From: Notospermus geniculatus
Taxonomy: Eukaryota > Nemertea > Pilidiophora > Heteronemertea > Lineidae
Direction: 5' to 3'
Assembly (NCBI GenBank): GCA_002633025.1
Contig: NMRB01000297.1
Location: forward strand, 154,934 to 218,933
DNA length: 64,000 nucleotides
Below the pieces are notes generated by a model that saw only the letters and a list, made by a program, of their open reading frames with translations, searched no databases and was not told where the DNA came from. Positions within the stretch are counted from its first letter, which is position 1; each line of letters opens with the position of its first letter. Both the position numbers and the translations under genes were made by a program. Positions 47,973 through 58,274 of the stretch are shown piece after piece.

Positions 47973-50151
47973 TACACTGCCTCTTGAAAGTATTTACGCA
48001 CCCAGTGATACCATACTGGAAAAGAGGGTGAAACTTTCATTTTTTGGCCGTACAAGCTTCAGACTTTCAGCACTTTTACTCTACTAGGTAGAGTAACAGT
48101 CCTATGGTAACAAAAATCAAATTTGCCACAAAAATCGCATTAAAAATATCAAAATTTGAGGTTTGATATTTTTCATGAGATTTTTGTGGCAAAGGGCATG
48201 GGCTGTTAAGGAGATGAAATGCCAGATTAGACCTGCAAAAATCGGAAATGGCTGAACCAATCGGAACCAAAATCAAAGGATGGTTCACTTCCCTTTAGTG
48301 ATTGAAAACTTTACTGCAATAATTAATCTTGACTGACCCTGGTCGAAAATTCGCAAAACTCTGGAAATTGCCTTTTTATTTATCGTATCAGACCCTGGCC
48401 TATAGATTTAAAACAATGCATCTTTTTAAATGCCCTGAAATATAAGAAGTAGTCATGATTTGAAGCTGTAACTTCACGAAAACTTCATGACACTGACAGT
48501 ACCATAGATAAGTCACAATGAGAGATCTTCAATTTATTTTCATTATAATTGGAGAAAAAAGAACAAGAAAATCACATGATTAAGGGATGTATTCAGCACG
48601 TAGAATATCCAAAACATGCCTTCCCTGGAAAAACATGGTGAAATTGACATCAGTCTGATTGTTGGTGGATAGTCATGGCACAGTTATTTTGGTCAGTGGG
48701 TGCTCAAGAGTATGACACTGACAGGGATCTGTGTGGGTATGATGGTAAACAGACATGACTAGAGTGTCCAATACTGCTCATACTGACAAAATGCTATCTA
48801 CTGCTTGAAAAGTCAGCTGTGTAATGGAGTTGCTTGCTCATTTTGCACTCAAACTAAAGTTCACAGACAGTGGCAAGGTTGAATATGTCTAATTGAGTTA
48901 AATCATTGATGTTCATCAAGGGTGAAGGTCTATTTCGTTATGTTCAACAAAGCACTTCACTGAGGCTGTTCTCCTTTTTCAGTACACCCACAAATCTCAA
49001 GTTCTTTTTGTTTGATTTCCTACATATCAACTGCAAATGAATTAAAAATATTAGATTCCTTTCAGCTGATATTCTGGACTTAATGTTCATGTGAAGTTAC
49101 AGCTTCAAATTATGGTTATTTCTTATATTTCTGGGCATTTAAAAATATGCATTGTTTTAAATCTATACTTCAGGGTCAGTCAAGATTAATTTCTGCGGTG
49201 CGGTACAGTTTTCAATCACTTAAGGGCGAGCCGTCATTGTGAGTTTTCATATTGCTTCAATCCAAGCCCCTCTGAGAAAAGCAACAAAGACACCCACAGT
49301 TGACTGTTTTTATAGTCCAATGTGATCACTGTGCTTTATAGACACGGAAAATGAGGAAAGTCTCAAGGATTACAGCTTAATTACATTACATAATCGTAAA
49401 CAAAGAAATTCACCAAACACGAAAAACAGGTACAATTTTCTTGGAGAGGAAGCATGTAACCATAGAACCTGGGGTGGCGAGGGTGTCCTGACATGCTCTT
49501 CATGTACACCATACACGCTCAGTACAAAAAGGACAACCAGAAAGTAAAATCCAAATCCAATATGACCGCCCTGTTTTGGAAAATCTGGCAGCACGCATGG
49601 AATTCACATGCCGAGTACTCTATACCTGTTGAAAATATTGCTGTCAAAATGGGTGGACTAAATAGAAAAAACCTCGAACTTTATGATCCACTTGTCGTTT
49701 GATCCTCAAAATGTACCATTTCGTGGGAAAGTGTACCGATTACCAGTCTTTTGTTTCAACTTATTAGCTAATTAGTGCGTTCCAAGATACATCTCATTCA
49801 ATTCCTTTTGACTTATAGACCCCGCAGGTGCCTTCATTTCCGTCATATATATCTTGTACTTTTATGGTATTTTGACATCTTTTATTTACAACGCCTGGCC
49901 ACGTTTCAAAATTTCAAAACGTTGGCTCGCCCTTAACAAAAGTGAACCCCTGTGTGATTTTGGTTTCGATTGGTTCAGCCATTTCCGAGTTTTGAAGATC
50001 TTGCATTGGTTTTGACGATATGACTGATTGCTACACCTAGTAGAGTAAATGTGCTGAAAGTCTGAAGCTTGTACAGCCCAAAAATGGAAGCTTCACCCTC
50101 TTTTCCAGTACGGTATCACTGGCTGCGTAAATACTTTCAAGAGGCAGTGTA
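47973..50151. mobile_element. Tc1/mariner-like inverted-repeat element, interrupted
   Basis: The ends read TA then CACTGCCTCTTGAAAGTATT on both strands. Arms pair over about 130 bp at about 90% and again further in (48220-48300 with 49940-50000, and 48300-48490 with 49080-49220). The TA flank and end sequence fit a Tc1/mariner-type element. No transposase frame remains, so it is a long foldback derivative. A second element (49224-49932) is inserted in its right arm. Confidence 0.85.
49224..49932. mobile_element. nested 709-bp element with TTAA target duplications
   Basis: GGGCGAGCC at the left and GGCTCGCCC at the right are exact inverted ends. TTAA stands directly outside each (49220-49223 and 49933-49936). 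TTAA duplication is typical of piggyBac and Kolobok families, and the G-rich end favours Kolobok. No transposase is encoded. The matching left arm of the host element lacks it and so shows the empty site. Confidence 0.85.
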
Positions 50152-50327
50152 CATCATACTGTATGAACTTACTGTATGAACAAGGAGTCTTCACATATCA
50201 ATGTTTACAGGATGGTTAACCATAAATTTCTCTTTCATGATTTTTACCTCTCTGCCTGGGGGGAGAGAGGTTATATGGTGGTAAATGTGACGTCTGTCTG
50301 TCCAGTGTGTCGCGCTCACCGCGTAAA

Positions 50328-50704
50328 CAGTGTCTGAGCCGAAGTGCAGCCGTCTCGAATGTATGCTTGCGCTCACCCGATGTAGTTCATGGGAAGTGTG
50401 ACGATATCCGTGCTATGGCTCACTCCAATGCCAAGTATGTCGGTCAAGTAAGAAAAAGATCCTATCGGAATTGTTATTAGGGGCCTACACGATAGGCCTA
50501 ACATTCTGTGAAAGTACCAGGTATCCTCTCGGATAAACTGTCTCGCGTAGTGATATGTTCAACGATCGATGTTCGTTCCGCTTCAACGGTGTCTGAGCCT
50601 AAGTGCAGCCGTCTCGAATGTATGCTTGCTTTCACCCATGATAGTGCGAGGGAAGTGTGGCGATATCCTATAACGATATCCGTGCTATGGCTCACTCCAA
50701 TGCC
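50328..50704. repeat. direct repeat, 260-bp spacing
   Basis: GTGTCTGAGCCGAAGTGCAG begins at 50330 and a copy with TAAGTGCAG at 50588. Both continue CCGTCTCGAATGTATGCTTG and ATCCGTGCTATGGCTCACTC. A shorter doubling, AACCCGCCGACGT, follows at 50773 and 50840. Confidence 0.8.
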
Positions 50705-51056
50705 ATTACGACAATCAAGTGAGGAAAATGAGCCTCTCGCTAAGGCCAGACTTTTTTTATACCTTGTTTAGCGAACCCGCCGACGTCCGAAATTCCCAAA
50801 ACAAAATAAAAAAAAATATTTATTTTTCACCATTTAGCAAACCCGCCGACGTTCAAAATGGCCCAAAATCGAAAAAAAATAAAATTTTATCTTTATTTTC
50901 ATTCCGACCGCCGCCGCTCCCGCCTGACAAATCGAAGCAGCTCGCGGCACCTAGCGGGATGAACAGGAACAACAGTAAGCGCCCGTGTGGACCAATCACA
51001 ATTGTCGTATCATATGTCGCATGAGCAGCCCGATGTGTCATCTGTCATCATGATGA

Positions 51057-51430
51057 TGGCTGCTTCGTGTTGGTTCACCGGTGGTGCACCACTGCGGTGC
51101 TAAAAGCCTGAAAACATTAATAAATGGACGTGATGCAACAACAATTGGGGACTTAGTTACAAAAGAACAACCTGAAGAATGCGAAGGCCGGCCCTTAGTG
51201 TCAATATATGGGTCGTCAGATGAACATTCTCGACAACAGAATGAGAAAACGCAACTCACCACAGACACGCCGATCGACGTTGTGTCGTCGTTTGGCCTGC
51301 GCTACATCCACGTGGTTCGTGGACATAGCTTCGAGGAGGATGAGACTGAGAGTGAAAAGGGGAGTCTACCGTCTGTAATAGATGTCTTAATGAAAGCAAG
51401 CAGGAGCTATACTCATCTGCCTCCTCCAAG
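51057..51430 (+). CDS. DDE-like gene, first recognised exon
   Basis: Open from 51057, ending at a perfect donor GTAAGT (phase 2). It reads HHCGAKSLKTLINGRDATTI near the start and SYTHLPPPR at the end. There is no in-frame ATG before 51081, so an upstream exon or non-standard limit must exist; the ATG triplet at 51048-51056 is out of frame. No domain recognised in this part. Confidence 0.7.
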
Positions 51431-52275
51431 GTAAGTTTGGTAACGCATGGGATGGACCGATTGGTGACGAATGGTGTGTCAACAGCATCATTCATCTCTG
51501 CATGCAGCTTGGTTGGTTGTGTCATGCATGCATGCGATGGATGGCATTGCAGCTTGCCGGCATGCATTGCAGGCAGCATGGGCAGTGCACTCAATGCATG
51601 CATAGCTAGGCCTACATGAATTGGGGCGAGTGTGTACGTGTGTAGGCCGAGGGAGGCCTGGGCTAGGCTATCCACTGATGCTGGTCATGACTGTGTAGCC
51701 TACATGGATGTAGGCCTAGGCCTGCCCAGTGCCTACTGCATCCCATTCCACTTCAACATGTTCAAGTCTTCTGACTTCCCCCTTCCATTAGCCTATCATG
51801 CATGGCTGCCATGTTTTGTAGATAGGTAGGCTAGGCTCCCATCGCCTAATCCTATATCCGTGTACATAAGGGCCAACCTTCTTGTTCCTACGAGGCCCAG
51901 GGCTCGCAGGCAAATCTGCCTTTGGTTGTCTAGGCGTAGAGGCCTGGCTTATGCAGAACGTGTGTTTAGGCCCCGGGGTTTAGGCCTAGGCTGCACATGA
52001 TGATGATGGGGTAGGCCTACACACATTTGTATAGACCCTGTGGACACCATCCATAGCATACTGTAGTATACAGGGGCCTATCATAATTCTGTGGCCCCAT
52101 GCAAGAAGAGGATAGGCCTAACCCACATTTGGTGAAATTGACAAAACTGACCCTGCCACATTTACTCTCTGTATTAATGTACTTATTTCCCATGACATGG
52201 ATTTGTGGGTTATCCTATTCATGCATGGGGCCACAGAATTGGCCTAGACCAAGGCCTACTAGTAGTTATACCGGT

Positions 52276-52518
52276 GCAGGCCCGGATTTAGAGGGGGCAC
52301 GTGCCCCCCCCCCTTATTTTTTGAGGGGCAATGATGTTTTTACTGCATTTTTTGGAAATCGTCTTGTATTTCATGTCTAAGAAAGATGCTGGGAAATCGC
52401 ACCTCAGAGCTTTGATTTTTCAAATTTTTCTGGGGGGCCCTCCGTGTGCACACCAACTGAGGGCTTCCCCCTCGAGGGTGTGCCCCCTCTATTTCTAAAC
52501 CCTGGATCCGGCCCTGCC
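52276..52518. repeat. GGATCC-type MITE inside intron
   Basis: GCAGGCCCGGATTTAGAGGG and the complement of CCCTGGATCCGGCCCTGC form imperfect ends, like 2212-2452. It lies in the first intron of the DDE-like gene. The rest of that intron (51431-52275) is AGGCCTA-rich and non-coding. Confidence 0.75.
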
Positions 52519-52637
52519 GGTGCCATTCCATAGCATGGGACGCATCATGGGCATGATGGGAGTTGCTGTCAGTCAGTTAATTTATTAGTCACTATAGGCC
52601 CTATATTCACTTGCCGTATCCTGTATCTATTTTCCAG

Positions 52638-52896
52638 GTCACGGAATGGGACGCTCTCTGACCGAGACAAACAGTATAATCGAGTTTTGGAGTCACTGAA
52701 AAATATGGGTGTCGGTTTCACTCATAGCCAAGTTTCAACAGTTGGGGTGCAGGTTGTATCCATCATATCCGATGCTTTGTGGTACGTGGATTCTCATCAT
52801 GAAACATTGCTTAGACGCTCGCTTACCCTTCCTCCACCATTTGATGCAATACGGGATTTGCACAACTGGAAAGCAAACAAGAAAAAGCAACCTGAG
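52638..52896 (+). CDS. DDE-like gene, second exon
   Basis: Acceptor TATTTTCCAG and donor GTATGT. With the AG of the first exon it reads RNGTLSDRDKQYNRVLESLK and continues to LHNWKANKKKQPE. It looks helical, possibly a DNA-binding or dimerisation region. Enters phase 2, leaves phase 0. Confidence 0.82.
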
Positions 52897-53211
52897 GTAT
52901 GTACATGATCTTACTTCTTGAGCCATTTTGTTTAACCCTTTACCACTGAAAAGCTGACAACCTTAAGTTGAACATTTTCAGATACTAGTCGGCCCCCAGT
53001 TGGTGCTATTAGCCCCAAAATCCAAAACATGCTGGGTTTATGTACCGATACTCTCAGAGGAGTCACTCCTAGCGTTTCCCACTGAACTCCCCTTTTGATT
53101 GAATACGCCTGTACCCTGTTCAGTTCAGGCGATCTTTGACAAGTTGATTTACAGTAGTCACTTGATTTTGAGAATGGAAACAGCATTGTAAATACAATTT
53201 TGTTCTTTCAG

Positions 53212-55047
53212 CTTTCACAGAGCGGCTTAGAAGATCACCTCAACCATTTAGCTGACATCATCATGATGCCCTGGATTGCAAACAGCAAATTCGTTTGTCT
53301 TAAAACTGCACTCGAGGATCTCATTAAAGTGTTCAAGACTTATCACAAGTACTTGAAGGATCAAAACAAGAGAGCAATGGAGCGCCATAGCTCTACAGTA
53401 CCTATTCGGTCATTAAAAGACAAGTGGATGTACAGAGTCGTGGAACCTGTCAAGGGGCCAACAAATCCAGTATATGACAAACTGGCAGGGCATCTGATGG
53501 AAGTGACACCTTATACACCTGTGTCCCTTCAGCCGTTTGAACCTGATGATCGAGTTGAGCGAATGCATTGGTTGGAAAAACTTAGTTTCACCTTTCCTGT
53601 GGCGTTGTACCGATATGAAATGGGAGGAAACTTGCGTAATCTCAACTTCATTTGGAAGTTGCCTCTAGATCCTGCTTTGCGCTCAGAAACCGAAATGATC
53701 CGGGTGATTAATGAAGTTGGTAAGGATCTGCCTTTATTCTCAACAAGGGCCATGCGAAAGGAATTCTGCGACAGATACACAAGTGTGGGGATCAAACCAG
53801 CCATACTGAGGGACATTTACCGTTTTCTTACGCGTGATGAATCAAGTGCCGAATCGAGTGAGATCTCCGACGTGGATGCACGAGTTGCGACATGGCTTGC
53901 CAGTGGTAATGACCCCGACCTCTTCTATGACCTACGCAAATTAAATGGGCGTCCAAAGAACCCATTGTTTGATGCCTTCTGGGCTGAGTTAGGACGCTAC
54001 CTTGAAGAGACATGTGCTGTCAATGATCGCAGACATGGTGAATTGATGTATCTGCCATTCGCGATGTCTGTCCGGGACCTGAGAAACAGGATACTGGAAC
54101 GGCTCCCGTCTGATACGCCAGCACCGTCCATCTCGTGGATTCGGATGAACTTTTCACCACAGAACCAGTACACCAGTTCTGCATTGAACTACACAGGCAG
54201 GTTTCACGTCAAATTTGCGGTACAGCAGCGCTTAGCTAGAATTGAACACGAGGATGCCTGGTTTTGTGGACATTTGTGGAAAATGATGCGAGAGTTTTCT
54301 GTTAGGTGGCGAGACCATGCAGTATTGCTATGTGTGGATGATAAGGCGGTTATTCCTGTTGGAGAACCGGGTAACCCCATTTCCACTGGTGTCCGCGCAC
54401 ACCACGGAGTACCGAATGTGATTGATGGCCCTGTACTGGCGGCTTCTGATCACGATTTCCATGTGTGTGGCATAGTGCCGTCGGTGTCATTTGAAGTTGG
54501 GATACCCAAGCAATTAGAAGATGGATTTTATTCAGGTACTGTCTTTGTTTCTCTCAAGGACAAGATCTTTGAACCCTCAAGTGCTGCCAGGCATGCTGGC
54601 GAAACCGTTCAGCTTCTGCGGGAAAACTACAGTGAAGATGGAGTTGATCTGACTGCTCCCATGTTGTTGATATTCAGTGACGGCGGACCCGATCATAGAA
54701 CAAATTATATATCGGTGAAAGTCGCAGCTGTTTTGGTGTTTGTGGGTCTGAACCTGGACTTTTACTGCGCTGTCCGTACCGCCCCACATGGAAGCTGGAA
54801 CAACCCAGCAGAAAGGATAATGTCCACCCTGAACATTGCATTACAACATGTTTCACTGACCCGGGAAGAGGTGGGAGATCAAGATGTGGAAAAGACCATG
54901 AAGTCCAAGAGCAGTATCCAGGCTGTACGGAAAGAAGCAGAAGAAAATCATGACTTCGGTGATGCCATTCAGATGTCCATGAAACCAGTCATATCCTTGA
55001 AGACAGGTTCCGCCGCCTGGAGTACAAAGGAAGTAACATCAGAATAG
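53212..55047 (+). CDS. DDE-transposase-like gene, catalytic exon
   Basis: Acceptor TTGTTCTTTCAG. The frame is open for about 590 codons upstream of the duplicated segment and into it. The centre carries a DDE/RNase H-like core: LLCVDDKAVIPVGEPG (Asp at 54337 and 54340), LLIFSDGGPDHRTNY (Asp at 54679) and SWNNPAERIMSTLN (Glu at 54811). Spacing from the second Asp of the first motif is about 113 and then 44 residues. Such D-D-E triads belong to cut-and-paste transposases; the HRTNY and NPAER words recur in uncharacterised animal proteins. I cannot assign a named superfamily. The frame stops at 55047 because the first copy of the tandem duplication has a 4-base deletion. Confidence 0.85.
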   Translation, partial: LSQSGLEDHLNHLADIIMMPWIANSKFVCLKTALEDLIKVFKTYHKYLKDQNKRAMERHSSTVPIRSLKDKWMYRVVEPVKGPTNPVYDKLAGHLMEVTPYTPVSLQPFEPDDRVERMHWLEKLSFTFPVALYRYEMGGNLRNLNFIWKLPLDPALRSETEMIRVINEVGKDLPLFSTRAMRKEFCDRYTSVGIKPAILRDIYRFLTRDESSAESSEISDVDARVATWLASGNDPDLFYDLRKLNGRPKNPLFDAFWAELGRYLEETCAVNDRRHGELMYLPFAMSVRDLRNRILERLPSDTPAPSISWIRMNFSPQNQYTSSALNYTGRFHVKFAVQQRLARIEHEDAWFCGHLWKMMREFSVRWRDHAVLLCVDDKAVIPVGEPGNPISTGVRAHHGVPNVIDGPVLAASDHDFHVCGIVPSVSFEVGIPKQLEDGFYSGTVFVSLKDKIFEPSSAARHAGETVQLLRENYSEDGVDLTAPMLLIFSDGGPDHRTNYISVKVAAVLVFVGLNLDFYCAVRTAPHGSWNNPAERIMSTLNIALQHVSLTREEVGDQDVEKTMKSKSSIQAVRKEAEENHDFGDAIQMSMKPVISLKTGSAAWSTKEVTSE

Positions 55048-55626
55048 GTCGTGCTTCAAGCCAGCAGGAACTCCTGGATTTTCTCTCTGATTCGGCAACC
55101 GTATAGATGAAAACCTAACACTGACTGCACTGGACCAGTTGAAAAATCTCCCAAAACGTAGTCGAGTCTTCAAGGAGTTTATGGCAAAACATTCCCAGGA
55201 ACGTCATTACTCATTTCAGGTAAAGATTTCTATAAGTCGCAACAGCCAACACAATTTCTGCCAATGAGAATTGTTTTTGCAGTCATTTTTGAAATATTTT
55301 TCAGCTGATGAAGTGTTCGAATGATGACCCCTGCTTGTTCTGTGCCAGTAACCCCCATAGAATGCCTGATGAAGACTTTGCCTGTCTGCATTACCTCCCA
55401 GACTCTGTCTACAACAAGACAGATGCTTGCTACAGACCATTTGAGGAGGTCTATGGGACAGCCACAACAGACGATGATCGTCCCTCTCTAACTCAGAAGA
55501 AGGCCTGGAGTACTGACCTGGATAAGAAGCACTAGACACTTCTTGTTGCAGGTACGGCATAAAAGCATCTATTTTATGTGTGTTTCATGTTTATGTTGAC
55601 ATCATGTTACAGCTTGTACTTCTTTA
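54756..55626 (+). pseudogene. first copy of tandem duplication, degraded
   Basis: 871 bases that match 55627-56511 (885 bases) almost exactly. This copy has a 4-base deletion near 54990, a 1-base deletion at about 55103, a 9-base intronic deletion near 55233, and a stop (CAC TAG in place of CAC AAG) at about 55533. The coding content therefore cannot be read through here. Confidence 0.9.
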
Positions 55627-56095
55627 GGACTTTTACTGCGCTGTCCGTACCGCCCCACATGGAAGCTGGAACAACCCAGCAGAAAGGATAATGTCCACCC
55701 TGAACATTGCATTACAACTTGTTTCACTGACCCGGGAAGAGGTGGGAGATCAAGATGTGGAAAAGACCATGAAGTCCAAGAGCAGTATCCAGGCTGTACG
55801 GAAAGAAGCAGAAGAAAATCATGACTTCGGTGATGCCATTCAGATGTCCATGAAACCAGTCATAAATCTCCTCGAAGACAGGTTCCGCCGCCTGGAGTAC
55901 AAAGGAAGTAACATCAGAATAGGTCGTGCTTCAAGCCAGCAGGAACTCCTGGATTTTCTCTCTGATTCGGCAACCGTAATAGATGAAAACCTAACACTGA
56001 CTGCACTGGACCAGTTGAAAAATCTCCCAAAACGTAGTCGAGTCTTCAAGGAGTTTATGGCAAAACATTCCCAGGAACGTCATTACTCATTTCAG
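55627..56095 (+). CDS. DDE-like gene, intact second copy of catalytic-exon end
   Basis: From the duplication join, the frame is open through NPAERIMSTLNIALQLV, KPVINLLEDRFRRLEYKGSN and SSQQELLDFLSDSA to HYSFQ and donor GTAAAG (phase 0). It repeats the catalytic Glu region. Directly upstream is CTTCTTTAG, so a splice entry here is conceivable but is probably created by the join. Confidence 0.8.
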
Positions 56096-56189
56096 GTAAA
56101 GATTTCTATAAACTTACTGAGTCGCAACAGCCAACACAATTTCTGCCAATGAGAATTGTTTTTGCAGTCATTTTTTAAATATTTTTCAG

Positions 56190-56436
56190 CTGATGAAGTG
56201 TTCGAATGATGACCCCTGCTTGTTCTGTGCCAGTAACCCCCATAGAATGCCTGATGAAGACTTTGCCTGTCTGCATTACCTCCCAGACTCTGTCTACAAC
56301 AAGACAGATGCTTGCTACAGACCATTTGAGGAGGTCTATGGCACAGCCACAACAGACGATGATCGTCCCTCTCTAACTCAGAAGAAGGCCTGGAGTACTG
56401 ACCTGGATAAGAAGCACAAGACACTTCTTGTTGCAG
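56190..56436 (+). CDS. DDE-like gene, cysteine-rich exon
   Basis: Acceptor ATATTTTTCAG and donor GTACGG. It reads MKCSNDDPCLFCASNPHRMP, with C-x6-C-x2-C, and ends KHKTLLVAG. It may bind zinc. Phase 0 in, phase 1 out. The broken duplicate lies at 55305-55551. Confidence 0.82.
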
Positions 56437-56528
56437 GTACGGCATAAAAGCATCTATTTTATGTGTGTTTCATGTTTATGTTGACATCATGTTACAGCTT
56501 GTACTTCTTTCAATTTATCCCTTTCCAG

Positions 56529-56756
56529 CAAAAGCCCGTGACTTCATAGAATGCACTGAATGTCAGAAACGGAGAGTCGTGTATGCAGCATCTGTTCTCG
56601 GCAGAAAGGAACAACTTGCTCTCAGACGTGTCAAAGAGGAGTTATTCTACTCGTGTGGTAGTGTCCTATTCCCACATGGCAATGAGTATGAACATGTGCT
56701 GGTTGTTAGAGAAGGGTTGAGATGCACGTCCGAAATAGAAAATCCATACTATTCTG
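56529..56756 (+). CDS. DDE-like gene, C-terminal zinc-ribbon-like exon
   Basis: Acceptor CCCTTTCCAG and donor GTAATT. It reads ARDFIECTECQKRRVVYAAS, then FYSCGSVLF, then LRCTSEIENPYYS. The CxxC pair and later cysteines suggest a zinc-binding tail. It ends in phase 1, so at least one more exon is expected. None is found, and BEL/Pao sequence follows within 900 bases. Confidence 0.8.
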
Positions 56757-57644
56757 GTAATTATAGTTCAAGTTCTAAATCCAATATCAATATGAAGTAA
56801 TGCTTTGGGGTTTTGTTAAATAATACATTGTTTTTCCACTAGTTGTCAAACTNCTTCTATGATTATTTTTGGGGCTGTAAAGGCAGCTAAATTTTCATGT
56901 TCCTGTTTGTTTCATGTTAAACTGTAAGCGGGGAAGGAACAAGGTGATGTAAGTGTCACAATAAGTGTGTTCAAATATGTTATAAACCTCGGATGGTGAG
57001 GATTTTTGCCTGCTAGAAGAGCAGCAATGCCGAGTCGTTTTGGATGCTGCATTTGTCGTCGATGTGGTCAGGTGGTATAATCATGAGAATAATATCGTTA
57101 TTTCGAGTCACCAGAGTGAGAAATCTGATGTTATTGAGTCACAAGAGTATCAGTAACAATCTTAGCACCAGGGTTTCATGGTTTCTGTAGTCTGTGAATG
57201 TTACAGCCAGTTGTCCGACAATAGATACAACCTCGTGGTTGGGGTGGAAATTCATATCCGAGAATTGGGAGTAGTGTGTTGAGCTTCTCATAGGGGGCAG
57301 CTCCGGTCCTGGTGTAATAGGTGGGATGGTCCTCATGAGGTTGTGGCTGTTGTCACTGGGTGTGATATCTTTGGTAGCCTCATGTTTGTTTGTGCTCCAT
57401 AGTGAGACGAGGTTTATGTTGTATTTTCAGTTTCACCTCTGCTCAAGCTCAAGCTCTGCTTGCTGTTCTCACTGCTAGCCATGAAAGATGTACGTGATGT
57501 TATGTGGATGCTGATGAGAATACAGACACGTTTTATAAGACTAGAGAGAAGAGAGTCGATTTCCTTTGTTATATACCCCGCGCCCAGATTGTCAGGCAGG
57601 CTGACAATACAGTGAAAATCACCTTCTAGGATTACGAAGCTGAG
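56757..57644. other. leader region before BEL gag, LTR not proven
   Basis: A TATA-like TTATATACC (57571) and a short hairpin, TTGTCAG-GCAGG-CTGACAA (57588-57606), lie just before the gag start. I could not match any part to the sequence after the pol stop, so the 5' LTR limits are unknown. One N at 56853. Confidence 0.5.
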
Positions 57645-58274
57645 ATGGCCGATCAGGAACCGCTGCGCCGATTAACGAGAGCTGCTGCCAAGGAGGCAGA
57701 ACGATTAGGGAAGGAGATCGCAGACATGACAATGGCAATTTTGAAGGACATTCCGGACTTTAGCCCTATCGCACATGTTCCGCCCAGTGGTGCACCTGGA
57801 CGTTTGGATGTGGGTCCAACTGATTCCACCCGAATTGGTTTTTTGCCGCCACCCGATATTAGCCTAATCGAAGATGAACCTTCACCGCCGGATATGCCGG
57901 ATATTACGAGGGTTGAGGACTTACCCCCGTCTGACGTTAGTGCGGTTAATATGCCCGCTACGCATGCTGAGCCCGAAGAGCCACTGAATGTTAGTGCGGT
58001 TAATAAGCCCTCTACACATGCGGAACCGGATGCGACACTGGACGCCAAGGACAACGATGCAGTAGCTCGGCCTGTGGAAATGCCACAGCCTGGAACCAGA
58101 AATGATTTATCGTCTCCGTTGGTGGGGGAAACAGAACTGTTGGGCGCAGTCAGGGAGCTCTGCCACATGCTGGTCCGTAGGGAAAGGGAATCTGTTGGTC
58201 ATGGGGAGGTGTGTGGAGCAAGTAGTATGGCAGTGGCAAATGCAAGTGTCACCACTGCAATGGAACAGTTATAG
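57645..58274 (+). CDS. BEL/Pao gag, N-terminal part (frameshifted)
   Basis: ATG at 57645 opens 209 codons of proline- and acid-rich gag N-terminus, including two similar LNVSAVN/HAEP units. The frame ends at 58274. Continuation of gag lies in another frame from about 58262, so a single-base indel close to 58270 breaks the protein. A programmed shift is possible but no slippery site is evident. Confidence 0.75.
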   Translation: MADQEPLRRLTRAAAKEAERLGKEIADMTMAILKDIPDFSPIAHVPPSGAPGRLDVGPTDSTRIGFLPPPDISLIEDEPSPPDMPDITRVEDLPPSDVSAVNMPATHAEPEEPLNVSAVNKPSTHAEPDATLDAKDNDAVARPVEMPQPGTRNDLSSPLVGETELLGAVRELCHMLVRRERESVGHGEVCGASSMAVANASVTTAMEQL

